64,000 nt of DNA from positions 62,001-126,000 of the forward strand of contig NZ_JACRSS010000001.1 in assembly GCF_014384805.1 (NCBI RefSeq), read 5' to 3'. The notes under the pieces are model-generated. The model had not been told where the DNA came from and ran no database searches. It saw only the letters and a list, made by a program, of their open reading frames with translations. Numbering within the stretch: the first letter of the stretch is position 1; every line of letters begins with the position of its first letter. This document shows, piece by piece, positions 52,201-60,385 of the stretch. Position numbers and translations under genes: made by a program. The stretch is from Guopingia tenuis (lineage in GTDB: Bacteria; Bacillota; Clostridia; Christensenellales; Christensenellaceae).

Positions 52201-53910
52201 ATGAGCATCGAAAAGCAGAAAAACAACGTGCTGCGCTTTGAGCAAAAGGCGCGGTTTCACTATTTAAAATACCAGAAACTGGCAGACCGCGGCAATTATA
52301 TCGACGCCCTTGTGGCGCTGCGGGCGGCGGCGGCCAAAGATCCGGAAAACACGGATTATCAGATGGAGCTGGCAGAGCTCTATACCGAGCTGTGCTGCTT
52401 TGATGAATCCAATTATATTTTCTTTTCCCTGATCGCAAAGGAGAAGGGAGATCCGGGGGACTGTGTGTTCGGGCTGGGCTGCAATTTCTTTGGCCTGCGG
52501 GATGCAGATAAGGCCAGGGAATGTTTTACGCGGTATTTAGAGGAATTCCCGGAAGGAATGTATACCTATGAAGCACAGGATTTCCTGGATCTCATGGAAT
52601 ATGAAGAAGCGGAGGCTTTGGAGGACGATGTCCCGCCCGGGGCATATGACATTGCCGAGGAGGGGAAGGATCTTTTGGATCAGGGGGAATATGAGCAGGC
52701 CATCCGGGTTCTTTCCACAGCGCTGCAGAAATATCCCGACCTTCTGTTCATCAAAAACAACCTGGCCCTGGCCTATTACTGCTGCGGGGAAACCGAGAAA
52801 TCCCAGGAGCTGACCCGGGAGGTTTTAGCGGCGGAACCGGAGAATCTCCACGCTACCTGCAACAAAATTCTCTTTGAAAATTCCCTGGGGCCGGGGGAAA
52901 GCTGGGAGGACTGCATTGCCGCCCTGGACCGCCTGGTTCCCGAGGAGCTGGATGAAAAGGTGAAGCTGGCCCTCACATACTGTGAACTGATGGAGGATGA
53001 GCGGGCCTATCGCATCCTCCAAACCGTGCTGGAAGAAATGCCCTATGATGCGCGGACGCTCTTTTTGATGGGCGCCAGCGCCGCCAACACCGGGCGTTAT
53101 GCCGAAGCTTTCGACTATTTCATGGATATGATCAAGATCGATCCGGAAAATACCATCGCGCTGTATTACAAAAACTTGGTGCAGGAGGTCTGTGACGGGA
53201 AGCGGGAGTCTGTTCGCATTTTATATGCGTATCAGGTGCCCATGGAGGAGATCCGGCGGCGCATGGCGTTTATCAATGCCAGCCTCCAGAAGGGAACGGA
53301 GGAGCTGCAAAGGCTGTGGCGGGAGGACGAGGTCTTTTCCTCGCTTTTGGTCTGGGGCCTTTCCCTGGGGGAGCTGTCCGTAAAGCGGGCGGTTTTGGAT
53401 ATCATTGGAAACTTTGCCGACAAAAAGGCAGAGGGGATTCTGCGGCGCTATCTGCTGCGGCGCAGCGAACCGGACCTGGCGAAGAACGACGCCCTTCTGG
53501 CTCTCCGGCGCATGGGCGCTTCGCAGCCCTATATTGCCTATATCTCCGGGAAGATCACCGAGATCCGCGTAGGCATGGTGGAGGATGCCAAAACCCGCCT
53601 CTATCCCAGCAGCCAGAAGGTTCTGGAGCGCATCATCGAGGGGGCGGATATTCTGAACGCCCGGGAGATCATGCCCTTTGCCCTGGAGATTTTCGGGCGG
53701 TATATCAGCGCCCAGAAACATGCGCCGCTGATGCGCAACACCAATGCTTGGGCCGCGGCTATTCTCTATATCTGCCTGCCCCGGCTTTCGGCAGGGGGAG
53801 AATGGACAATGGAGCGTGTGGCAGAGGCGATGGAGGCAAAGCCGGAATCCGTCAAGCGGTGTGTCGCCCTGCTTCGGAAGGTATTTCCCGCAAAAGACGA
53901 GGAGAAATGA
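52201..53910 (+). CDS. TPR-repeat protein
   Basis: 569 residues, soluble, no signal peptide. The first half contains several tetratricopeptide repeats (for example YLKYQKLADRGNYIDALVAL, DYQMELAELYTELCCFDES, ALQKYPDLLFIKNNLALAYY, TLFLMGASAANTGRYAEAFD), expected to form a superhelical protein-binding surface; the second half (about 350-569) is helical with HEAT-like character (KAEGILRRYLLRRSEPDLAK). Start ATG 52201 with AAAGGAAACGA; an upstream frame lies within hslO. The partner is unknown; the adjacent HEAT-like protein is the best candidate. Confidence 0.85.
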   Translation: MSIEKQKNNVLRFEQKARFHYLKYQKLADRGNYIDALVALRAAAAKDPENTDYQMELAELYTELCCFDESNYIFFSLIAKEKGDPGDCVFGLGCNFFGLRDADKARECFTRYLEEFPEGMYTYEAQDFLDLMEYEEAEALEDDVPPGAYDIAEEGKDLLDQGEYEQAIRVLSTALQKYPDLLFIKNNLALAYYCCGETEKSQELTREVLAAEPENLHATCNKILFENSLGPGESWEDCIAALDRLVPEELDEKVKLALTYCELMEDERAYRILQTVLEEMPYDARTLFLMGASAANTGRYAEAFDYFMDMIKIDPENTIALYYKNLVQEVCDGKRESVRILYAYQVPMEEIRRRMAFINASLQKGTEELQRLWREDEVFSSLLVWGLSLGELSVKRAVLDIIGNFADKKAEGILRRYLLRRSEPDLAKNDALLALRRMGASQPYIAYISGKITEIRVGMVEDAKTRLYPSSQKVLERIIEGADILNAREIMPFALEIFGRYISAQKHAPLMRNTNAWAAAILYICLPRLSAGGEWTMERVAEAMEAKPESVKRCVALLRKVFPAKDEEK

Positions 53911-53911
53911 T

Positions 53912-54790
53912 ATGGAACTTCAGTTAATCGATTTTCAGGCAAGGTTTACCCAGGATTATTTTGCATGGTGCAAAGATCATCCCGAGGTTTTGGAGGATGA
54001 AGAAAAGGCGGATGACCTTTATTTTGATATGCTGGAGGGATGGCTGGATCAGCCCATGAAATGGCTGGGCGGAAAGTCCCCCAACGCCTATTTTGACGCG
54101 GTTAAAGAGCCGGAAATGCTGGTGAGCATGCTCATCGAATACGAAAAGGCGGAAATAGAGCTGCCGGACCCGCTTTTCCGACGGCTTTTGGAGGAAAAGG
54201 AGAAAGTATATCCCATGCTCTGCCATATTCTCTTTGCCAATGAGAGCCAGGATATGGAGCAGGAGGAGCTGCTGGACGTCCAGGCGGGAGTAATCTCTCT
54301 TCTGACGGAAATGGAGCTGCCGCACCCTCTGGAACGGTATGCCGAAAAACTCATTCATCTGGAAGAAGACTGCGCGTATGCCGAAGAAGCGGCGGAAGCC
54401 CTTGGCGATGCGGGGGAGGAGGCGCGGGAGATATTGCTCAAGGCATACCCCGCAAGCCGCGGCTATGGGCGCAAATGCTTTATCGATCTGCTTTCCAGCC
54501 TGACTCCGTCGGATAATATCCGCGAGATCCTGTTGGATGAATTTGCAAAGCCGGATGCAGACCGGGCGTTTCTTGCAGAGTGCCTGGGCCGCTATGGCGA
54601 CCCGGCGGCGCTTCCCGCACTGCGGCAGGCCATGGAGGAGCCGGGATTGGAATACTATGTATTTCTGGAGCTGAAAAATGCGGCGGAGCAGCTGGGCGGA
54701 GAGGAGATAGAGGATCGGGATTTTTCCGGGGACAAGCTCTATGACCTTTTATCCGCGCAGGACGCCGGCGAGGTTCCTCATGGAAAATAA
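53912..54790 (+). CDS. HEAT-like repeat protein, unknown
   Basis: 292 residues, acidic, soluble. C-terminal segments ECAYAEEAAEALGDAGEEAR-like (CAYAEEAAEALGDAGEEAR), FLAECLGRYGDPAALPALRQ and YVFLELKNAAEQLG are typical HEAT/PBS-lyase-type helical repeats. The N-terminal 100 residues (FQARFTQDYFAWCKDHPEVL) are unassigned. GAGGAG fits ATG 53912, which follows the TPR gene stop by 1 nt; the end overlaps the next gene by 11 nt. No enzymatic motif. Confidence 0.75.
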   Translation: MELQLIDFQARFTQDYFAWCKDHPEVLEDEEKADDLYFDMLEGWLDQPMKWLGGKSPNAYFDAVKEPEMLVSMLIEYEKAEIELPDPLFRRLLEEKEKVYPMLCHILFANESQDMEQEELLDVQAGVISLLTEMELPHPLERYAEKLIHLEEDCAYAEEAAEALGDAGEEAREILLKAYPASRGYGRKCFIDLLSSLTPSDNIREILLDEFAKPDADRAFLAECLGRYGDPAALPALRQAMEEPGLEYYVFLELKNAAEQLGGEEIEDRDFSGDKLYDLLSAQDAGEVPHGK

Positions 54791-55919
54791 ATGGATGTGC
54801 TATGCCGCCTGTTCCTTCGGCCTGGAGGCCGTAGTGGCTCGGGAGCTGGAACGGCTAGGGGCGGAAAATATCCATGCCCGGGATGCCCGGGTGTATTTTT
54901 CCGCAGATCTTTCGGGCATCGCCCGGGCGAATCTCTGGCTGACGGCGGCGGACCGGGTATATATCGTTTTAAAGGAATTTATGGCCACAACCTTCGACGA
55001 GCTGTTCGAGGGGGTGAAGGCAATGCCATGGGAGGAATGGCTTTCCAAAGATGCGCGTTTTCCCGTGGCGGGGGATTCGGTGCGCTCGGTTCTGAAGAGC
55101 GTCCCGGATATCCAGTCTATTTCCAAAAAGGCGATAGTAGAGGCCCTGCGCAGAGCCTATGGGCTGCGGTTTTATAAGGAGAGTGGAAGGGAAACCGGCA
55201 TCTATATCCATATTTTGAAGGATCAGGTTTCGGTCTGTCTGAATGCCAGCGGCGCTGGACTCAACCGCCGGGGATACCGGGTAAAGAACGGTCCGGCTCC
55301 TCTTCGGGAAACGCTGGCGGCGGGACTGATCGATTTGACACGCTGGCGGGACCGTCCGTTTTATGATATCATGTGCGGTTCCGGGACCATTGCCATTGAG
55401 GCGGCGATGCGGGCAAAAGGACAGGCACCGGGGATTCGCCGGGCGTTTGCCGCTCAGCATTGGTCAGATGAATGGGAGAGGGCTTTTGTTTTGGAGCGGG
55501 AAGCGGCGCGGAGCCGCGAGATAGAAAACCCGGGCATTCCCATCTTCGCTTCGGATATTGATGATAAAATGGTGGAGATGGCCAGGTTTCATGCGCGCCG
55601 GGCGGGAGTGGAATCCATGATTCATTTTTCCGCTGTGGATGCGGCCTGTTTTTCGCCGATCACGGAGGAGGGAACGCTTCTCAGCAACCCGCCCTATGCC
55701 ATGCGGCTGGGAGAAGAACAGGAAGTGAAGGAACTGTATGCAGCCCTGGGGCGAAGCATGAAGCGCATCCATGGATTCCGCTACTACTTCCTCAGCGCAG
55801 ACGCAGACTTTGAGCGGAAATTCGGCAGACAGGCGGATAAAAAGCGCAAGCTGTATAATGGAAATATAAAATGTACATTTTATCAATACTTTAAAGATTT
55901 TTCCCGGCAAACTCGTTGA
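54780..55919 (+). CDS. THUMP-domain RNA methyltransferase
   Basis: 379 residues of the RlmL/YpsC family, N2-guanine methyltransferases of ribosomal RNA. The N-terminal ferredoxin-like/THUMP part (MCYAACSFGLEAVVARELER, RVYFSADLSGIARANLWL, YIHILKDQVSVCLNASG) binds RNA; the catalytic part has motif I DIMCGSGTIAIEAAMRAKG, IFASDIDDKMVEMARFHARR and the NPPY motif (LLSNPPYAMRLG). ATG 54780 lies within the end of the preceding gene. The tRNA promoter begins inside its last codons. Confidence 0.92.
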   Translation: MENKWMCYAACSFGLEAVVARELERLGAENIHARDARVYFSADLSGIARANLWLTAADRVYIVLKEFMATTFDELFEGVKAMPWEEWLSKDARFPVAGDSVRSVLKSVPDIQSISKKAIVEALRRAYGLRFYKESGRETGIYIHILKDQVSVCLNASGAGLNRRGYRVKNGPAPLRETLAAGLIDLTRWRDRPFYDIMCGSGTIAIEAAMRAKGQAPGIRRAFAAQHWSDEWERAFVLEREAARSREIENPGIPIFASDIDDKMVEMARFHARRAGVESMIHFSAVDAACFSPITEEGTLLSNPPYAMRLGEEQEVKELYAALGRSMKRIHGFRYYFLSADADFERKFGRQADKKRKLYNGNIKCTFYQYFKDFSRQTR

Positions 55920-55944
55920 CAACCGGCCGTGAATATGATAGAAT
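55916..55944 (+). promoter_or_regulatory. Promoter of the tRNA pair
   Basis: TTGACA (55916-55921), 17 bp, TAGAAT (55939-55944), overlapping the stop of the methyltransferase gene. Confidence 0.85.
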
Positions 55945-55995
55945 TCGTTTTGTGCATTTGAGATGCGCCTGGCCCAAAAGGCCAAAAAGAAGGAT

Positions 55996-56071
55996 GCCAA
56001 CGTGGCACAGCTGGTAGCGCAGCTGATTCGTAATCAGCAGGTCAGGGGTTCGAGTCCCCTCGTTGGCTCCA
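55996..56071 (+). tRNA. tRNA-Thr (CGU)
   Basis: 76 nt including an encoded CCA. Acceptor arms GCCAACG/CGTTGGC, anticodon stem GCTGA/TCAGC with loop TTCGTAA (anticodon CGU, reading ACG), and the T arm GGTTCGAGTCC. One A-C mismatch occurs in the D stem. Confidence 0.95.
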
Positions 56072-56076
56072 TATAG

Positions 56077-56153
<77 letters not shown>

Positions 56154-56156
56154 ATC

Positions 56157-56193
56157 AAAAAGCCCGTAACCATGCGGTTTTCGGGCTTTTTTC
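56157..56193 (+). terminator. Terminator after the tRNA pair
   Basis: AAAAAGCCCG and CGGGCTTTTTT around a 15-nt loop. Confidence 0.9.
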
Positions 56194-56210
56194 ATGCCTG
56201 TTTTTAGGGG

Positions 56211-56286
56211 TTTGACCCTTTAATTTACCCTTTACAGAATTTTATAACGCTATTTTGACCCTTTAATTTTTGCTTTGACCCTTTAA
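56211..56286 (+). repeat. Three direct repeats, candidate integrase arm sites
   Basis: TTTGACCCTTTAA at 56211-56223, 56254-56266 and 56274-56286, plus a weaker TTTACCCTTTAC at 56224-56235. They lie between the tRNA and the integrase gene; the last overlaps its 3' end. Confidence 0.6.
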
Positions 56287-57435
56287 CCCATCAAGGATTG
56301 TTTGCATTTTCCGGGCGCTTTCCTTCTGCATGCGTTCGGTGACATGCCCATATACATCCAGAGTAAAAGCGGCGGTATAGTGGCCAAGATGCTCCTGCAC
56401 GGTTTTTACATCGTCCCCGGCCTGCAAGGACATGACGGCATAAGTGTGGCGCAGATCATGCAGGCGCGTTTCCGGCAGGCCAATCGATGCCATGATCTTC
56501 TTGAAGTGCTTATATACGGTCTGATCGGAAAGATGCCCGCCTATCTCATTTGTGAATACCAGCGGCACACCCTTCCAGGGATCCCAGCTCGAACCCGCCA
56601 CCATGCGCCATTCAGATTGTTTCCTGCGCTGTTCCCTAAGCAGGCGCAGAATGTCCGGGGCGGGGGAAATAGTGCGGGGCTTGCTGCTTTTTAGCGGAGC
56701 CAGGTTATATTCCTTTCCTATGCGTTGCAACTGCTGGTATACATGAACAGTGCCTTTTTCAAAATCGATGCAATCCCAAGTAAGCCCCAGAATTTCAGAA
56801 CGGCGCAGGCCGGTAAATAAGTCCACCATAAACAAAGCCTCATAAGGATCACCTTGAATTGCCTCCATAAATGCGGCAATATCTTTGGATTCCAGGGGCT
56901 TTATTTCTTTTCTGTCCCATCGGGGGAGCTTTGTCCCCGTGGCGGGATTCTGGGCAATATATCCGATCTGGCGGGCCTGTTCCAACGCCTTATGCAAGAC
57001 CCCGTGAATGTTCTTTGTTGTTTTTGGTGATATTCCCGTTTTGGGCAGAGTGTTGATAAAGGTCTGTACGGTATGCGGGGAAAGAATTTGCAGCTTAACG
57101 CCGCCTATTTTGGGTTTTATATGATTGGTGAGAAGGGCAATATATTCAATCCTTGTGCGTGGCTTTAAATGGTTCAGGTACTCTTTAGCCCATATATCGC
57201 ACCACTGCGCCACGGTGAGCCGGGCAGGCTCGGTATAGGTTCCATTGTCAATGGCGGTCGTGGCGGCTTGCAGCTTTTTTCTGACTTCTGCCTGCGTCAT
57301 ACCATAAACAGACCGCTGCACCTGTTTCCCCGTTCCGGGATCACGGCCCACGGTATAACGCGCCTCCCAGCGTCCGTCTTTACGCTGGCGGATTGTGCCG
57401 CCACCCTGGGCATTTCTGGTGGTCTTGCGTGGCAT
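56263..57435 (-). CDS. int: Phage-type tyrosine integrase
   Basis: 390 residues. AP2-like arm-binding domain at the N-terminus (GTIRQRKDGRWEARYTVGRD), core-binding domain (LTVAQWCDIWAKEYLNHLKP), and a catalytic domain with Arg in TGLRRSEILGL, HDLRHTY, LGHYTAA and Tyr in TLDVYGHV. It would insert the element at the adjacent tRNA. It is read towards tRNA-Pro; the repressor gene lies 4 nt upstream and in the same direction, so the two form a lysogeny unit. Confidence 0.93.
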   Translation of the reverse strand: MPRKTTRNAQGGGTIRQRKDGRWEARYTVGRDPGTGKQVQRSVYGMTQAEVRKKLQAATTAIDNGTYTEPARLTVAQWCDIWAKEYLNHLKPRTRIEYIALLTNHIKPKIGGVKLQILSPHTVQTFINTLPKTGISPKTTKNIHGVLHKALEQARQIGYIAQNPATGTKLPRWDRKEIKPLESKDIAAFMEAIQGDPYEALFMVDLFTGLRRSEILGLTWDCIDFEKGTVHVYQQLQRIGKEYNLAPLKSSKPRTISPAPDILRLLREQRRKQSEWRMVAGSSWDPWKGVPLVFTNEIGGHLSDQTVYKHFKKIMASIGLPETRLHDLRHTYAVMSLQAGDDVKTVQEHLGHYTAAFTLDVYGHVTERMQKESARKMQTILDGLKGQSKN

Positions 57436-57439
57436 GTTA

Positions 57440-57871
57440 TTATTCCTTTCTACTCATGGCTTCTATGATCGTATAAACGGCCTTCCGTTGATCTTCTGGT
57501 AACCTACGCAAAGAGACAACCGCTTGCGCGTGGCGTTCCTTTTCCGCTTCTATCTCTATCCGCAATAATTCGTCGGCTGGAGTATTTGGATAATATTCTT
57601 TCATTTTTTTTGCCAAGTTTTCCTGGGTTGCTTTCCCCGAAATTAAAAGATCGGCCATATTTTCCAACGTATCAATATACAATGTATCGCCTAATAATTC
57701 ATCTATTGACACGCCAAGTGCGCGGGCGATTTTCTGCACCATATCTAATCGGGGTGATATTTTCCCCGTTTCATACTTAGAAATCACCGCGCGCTTTACC
57801 CCTATTTGTTTTGCTAGTTCTTCTTGTGAAACGCCTCTTTTTTTTCTGCATTCTTTTATTTTATTTCCCAT
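57440..57871 (-). CDS. CI-like XRE repressor
   Basis: 143 residues. Helix-turn-helix domain at residues 1-65 (MGNKIKECRKKRGVSQEELA, KQIGVKRAVISKYETGKISP, IARALGVSIDELLG) and a helical C-terminal region (ADELLRIEIEAEKERHAQAV). No self-cleavage peptidase motif, so induction would not be LexA-like. ATG 57871 is chosen because the N-terminus matches the family; the frame is open to 57898. Its promoter on the minus strand is TTGAAC-17-TACAAT, overlapped by an operator, so it probably controls itself and the cro-like gene. Confidence 0.85.
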   Translation of the reverse strand: MGNKIKECRKKRGVSQEELAKQIGVKRAVISKYETGKISPRLDMVQKIARALGVSIDELLGDTLYIDTLENMADLLISGKATQENLAKKMKEYYPNTPADELLRIEIEAEKERHAQAVVSLRRLPEDQRKAVYTIIEAMSRKE

Positions 57872-57896
57872 GAATGGTATACACCCCCTAAAATAC

Positions 57897-57988
57897 ATTG
57901 TATCCTATTCGGAACAAAAGTTCAATGCTTTTAAAAAAAGTTCTTGACAGTAACAAAATTTGATGGTAAGGTGTTCTTATAAGGAACA
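57897..57988. promoter_or_regulatory. Lysis/lysogeny switch: divergent promoters and operators
   Basis: Leftward promoter TTGAAC (57925-57920) 17 bp TACAAT (57902-57897); rightward promoter TTGACA (57944-57949) 17 bp TAAGGT (57967-57972). GAAC-4-GTTC (57912-57923) covers the leftward -35 and TGTTC-7-GAACA (57972-57988) covers the rightward start; a single GTTC lies at 57940-57943. Confidence 0.75.
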
Positions 57989-58014
57989 TTTAAAATATGG
58001 GGGGACATAAGAAC

Positions 58015-58212
58015 ATGAAGATCAGTATTAGAAAAATTGAAGCTATTATGGCAAGAAATGGCTTTACAAAAAGCGTTCTTTCAGAGCGGAGCGGCATTTC
58101 CAGGCAGAATATAAGCACAATAACCCTTCGTGGGACTTGTGAACCAAAAACCGCCGGAAGAATTGCCCAAGCGCTGGGCGTAGATGTAACAGAAATCATG
58201 GATGAGGGATAA
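58015..58212 (+). CDS. Cro-like HTH protein
   Basis: 65 residues, a single helix-turn-helix: ISIRKIEAIMARNGFTKSVL, SERSGISRQNISTITLRGTC, AGRIAQALGVDVTEIM. The frame is open from 57997, but GGGGGG at 57999-58004 fits ATG 58015. Transcribed divergently from the repressor through the shared operators, the usual place of Cro. Confidence 0.85.
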   Translation: MKISIRKIEAIMARNGFTKSVLSERSGISRQNISTITLRGTCEPKTAGRIAQALGVDVTEIMDEG

Positions 58213-58237
58213 GTCTTGACAGAAAGGGGGTGAAGTT

Positions 58238-58426
58238 ATGGAAAAAGCGACACTTAGCGTTGATGAACTGGCGCAGTATTTGGGAATCAGCCGCCCGAAA
58301 GCCTATGAGCTGGTGCATATGGCAGGGTTCCCTAAAATCTCTATTGGGCGGCGGATTATCGTCCCCAAAGAGGCATTGTTGGCATGGATGGACAGGGAGG
58401 CCGGAACAGCGGCAGAAATGCAATGA
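58238..58426 (+). CDS. Excisionase-type HTH protein
   Basis: 62 residues of the helix_turn_helix_17/excisionase kind: ATLSVDELAQYLGISRPKAY, ELVHMAGFPKISIGRRIIVP, KEALLAWMDRE. GAAAGGGGG precedes ATG. It is probably either the Xis of the element or a small activator. It begins 25 nt after the cro-like gene. Confidence 0.85.
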   Translation: MEKATLSVDELAQYLGISRPKAYELVHMAGFPKISIGRRIIVPKEALLAWMDREAGTAAEMQ

Positions 58427-58445
58427 AAAATGAGGGGGGAGAGGC

Positions 58446-59105
58446 ATGAAAGAACTGGTATTCATTGAGCCTGTAAACAAGAAAATGGAGCCGTATACCA
58501 CGGATGAAATTATAGCGGAGTGCGCGGGGGTAAAACTTCCAGCAGTGCAACGGCTGATTCGAGAAAAGAAGGAGAGATTGGAAGTATTCGGATCTTTGAG
58601 ATTTGAAATCCGAAAGATTGTTAAAAATGGGAGCGGAAACTATCTCAAAACCTACCATTTAAACGAGCAGCAGGCAACCCTTCTCATTACCTTTCTGCGC
58701 AATACCGAAGCGGTGACGCAATTCAAGGTAGAGCTTGTGCGGCAATTTTTCGACATGCGCGGGGAATTGGAAACGCGCCGCCATATACGAGCGGAGGGAA
58801 AGCCCGTGCGCCGTGCCCTGACAGATGCCGTCCGGGACAGCGGAGAAAATGAGCGCATGCACGGCCACGCATACAAGGCATATACCGACATGATTTATAA
58901 GGCGGTGGCGGGAAAGACGGCAAAGCAGCTAAAAAAAGAGCGCAGCGCGCCGGGAATGGCGGCGGCTGATCTTCTGACGGCGCAGGAGCTGGCCGCGTAT
59001 AAGCGCAAGGAGACGGTGGTTGCCGCCCTTCTGGACGAGGGATTCCGATATGACGATATCAAGGGAATGTTGTGGATCAGCCCGGGGCAGAGAGAAGCGG
59101 GGTGA
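58446..59105 (+). CDS. Rha-type phage regulatory protein
   Basis: 219 residues. The central segment GNYLKTYHLNEQQATLLITF, LRNTEAVTQFKVELVRQFFD matches Rha-family phage regulators; the N-terminal part (DEIIAECAGVKLPAVQRLIR) carries the winged DNA-binding unit. The C-terminal third (AAADLLTAQELAAYKRKETV) is a separate helical part. GGGGGGAG precedes ATG. Family members interfere with host or lysogeny functions; the target here is unknown. Confidence 0.8.
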   Translation: MKELVFIEPVNKKMEPYTTDEIIAECAGVKLPAVQRLIREKKERLEVFGSLRFEIRKIVKNGSGNYLKTYHLNEQQATLLITFLRNTEAVTQFKVELVRQFFDMRGELETRRHIRAEGKPVRRALTDAVRDSGENERMHGHAYKAYTDMIYKAVAGKTAKQLKKERSAPGMAAADLLTAQELAAYKRKETVVAALLDEGFRYDDIKGMLWISPGQREAG

Positions 59106-59157
59106 GACAAAAAAGGGCTCCCCAATTTTGGGGCGGCCCTATAGAATCAGGAGAGAT

Positions 59158-59718
59158 TTATTTATCCATTATGCCGAGCAATTCCCGGAGCCAGGCGGGC
59201 CGATAATCGCCCTTAGGGAGCAATTCCCCGTTGACATATTCCGCCACCTCTATAAATCCGTTGTCGTTGTCAAACAGCGTGACCTCGTCGCAATATGGAA
59301 GAATGCGGAGCAGAGAGGCAAAACGGCCCTTGAAGCGTCTTGTAACGTCCTCGGCGGGAATATCATGGCCGCCCTTGGCAACGCGGTTTTCAATGCGTTT
59401 TAAGCACTCATTCGCCGAGTTCAGGCCGATATAATAGAGCCGGATGGTGTAGCCCAGGTCACGGGCGCGCTTTATCGTCTGTTCGGTTTTGCGGCCCGCA
59501 AGCGTGGTTTCCTGGGTGAAGGAAATGCCACGGGACAAGCAATCATCAATCTTTTTGATAGCGGCCCGGCCTGCTTCAAGGTTATCGCCGCCCAGTTCTG
59601 CCGCGAGCTTGTCAACGTCGATAATAACGCCCAGATCGCGCCGTTCTGCTTTCAATGCTCCCGTTAAGCTGGACTTGCCGCAGCCGTTTACGCCGCCGAT
59701 TATAGTGTATATCTTCAT
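59158..59718 (-). CDS. Zeta-toxin-like kinase
   Basis: 186 residues, P-loop phosphotransferase of the zeta/PezT-like kind. Walker A is GGVNGCGKSSLTGAL at the N-terminus; IDVDKLAAELGG, the QETTLAGRKTEQTI segment and the Arg-rich RVAKGGHDIPAEDVTRRFKG match the substrate and lid regions. Zeta toxins phosphorylate UDP-N-acetylglucosamine and stop wall synthesis. It is short (PezT ~250) and oriented against the phage early genes. The XRE gene 29 nt upstream is its likely antitoxin or regulator. Confidence 0.8.
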   Translation of the reverse strand: MKIYTIIGGVNGCGKSSLTGALKAERRDLGVIIDVDKLAAELGGDNLEAGRAAIKKIDDCLSRGISFTQETTLAGRKTEQTIKRARDLGYTIRLYYIGLNSANECLKRIENRVAKGGHDIPAEDVTRRFKGRFASLLRILPYCDEVTLFDNDNGFIEVAEYVNGELLPKGDYRPAWLRELLGIMDK

Positions 59719-59747
59719 GGTTCTATATCCTCTTATTTACTGAGGTG

Positions 59748-59963
59748 CTATTGCTCTTTTACATATTCTACAATGTCGCTTGGCTGGCAGTCTAAAACAC
59801 TGCAAATTTTATCAAGTACATCAACGGGAATATGCTTTGCGTGGTTGTTGCACATCGCCGAAATTGTAGGCGGTCGAATGCCCGTTAGTTCGGCAAGCTG
59901 CTTTTGTGTAATTCCTTTTACTGCCAATAGTTGCTTTAGCTTAAAACTAATAGACGTTGTCAT
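59748..59963 (-). CDS. Small XRE regulator, probable partner of the zeta-like kinase
   Basis: 71 residues, an XRE helix-turn-helix: SFKLKQLLAVKGITQKQLAE, LTGIRPPTISAMCNNHAKHI, LDKICSVLDCQPSDIVEYV. GTG 59966 or ATG 59963 are possible starts, both close to AAGAAGG. Its promoter lies in a region with four regularly spaced TACGA-type dyads (59988-60065), which it most likely binds. No epsilon-type antitoxin is present. Confidence 0.82.
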   Translation of the reverse strand: MTTSISFKLKQLLAVKGITQKQLAELTGIRPPTISAMCNNHAKHIPVDVLDKICSVLDCQPSDIVEYVKEQ

Positions 59964-59980
59964 CACCTTCTTTCATTAAA

Positions 59981-60072
59981 AGTATACTACGAGAAGCGTA
60001 CAATGTCAATACGAAAAAAGTAAAATAAATTACGAAAAACGTATTGACAAATTACGAAAAACGTAATACAAT
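59981..60072. promoter_or_regulatory. Four-site operator array with divergent promoters
   Basis: Four dyads of the form TACGA-n-CGTA at 59988-60000, 60010-60022, 60031-60043 and 60053-60065, spaced 22, 21 and 22 bp. Leftward promoter TTGACA (60009-60004) 17 bp TATACT (59986-59981) encloses site 1; rightward promoter TTGACA (60044-60049) 17 bp TACAAT (60067-60072) encloses site 4. Confidence 0.85.
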
Positions 60073-60104
60073 ATGTTCAAGGGTTAAGAAAACCCCCAAA
60101 AAAA

Positions 60105-60126
60105 GCCACCTGTTGCAGCAGGTGGC
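60105..60126 (+). other. Leader hairpin before the 29-residue ORF
   Basis: GCCACCTG (60105-60112), loop TTGCAG, CAGGTGGC (60119-60126), just ahead of AAGGAGG. Confidence 0.6.
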
Positions 60127-60143
60127 GGAAAGGAGGTAAAAGG

Positions 60144-60233
60144 ATGTTCACACTCAAAAGAATTGACGGCATCTGGTATGTTGCCGGCAGTGCGAAAGAA
60201 TCGTTGAAAGAAGCGATTCGGGCACTGAACTAA
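60144..60233 (+). CDS. 29-residue phage peptide
   Basis: Peptide MFTLKRIDGIWYVAGSAKES followed by LKEAIRALN. Supported by a strong AAGGAGG 8 nt before ATG and by its position first after the rightward promoter at 60044-60072. Unrecognised. Confidence 0.55.
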   Translation: MFTLKRIDGIWYVAGSAKESLKEAIRALN

Positions 60234-60385
60234 CCTCCGGGGGTGGCGGGGTAATGCCCGCCGCCCTTACAATCAGTATAGCACAACCCAACGAGGAAAG
60301 GCAAACCGATGGAAACCAGATGACGGTACGGGCCGCAGATCAGGGAAACAAGCTTGGAGCCTTTCCAGAAAAAGGAGCAATAACC

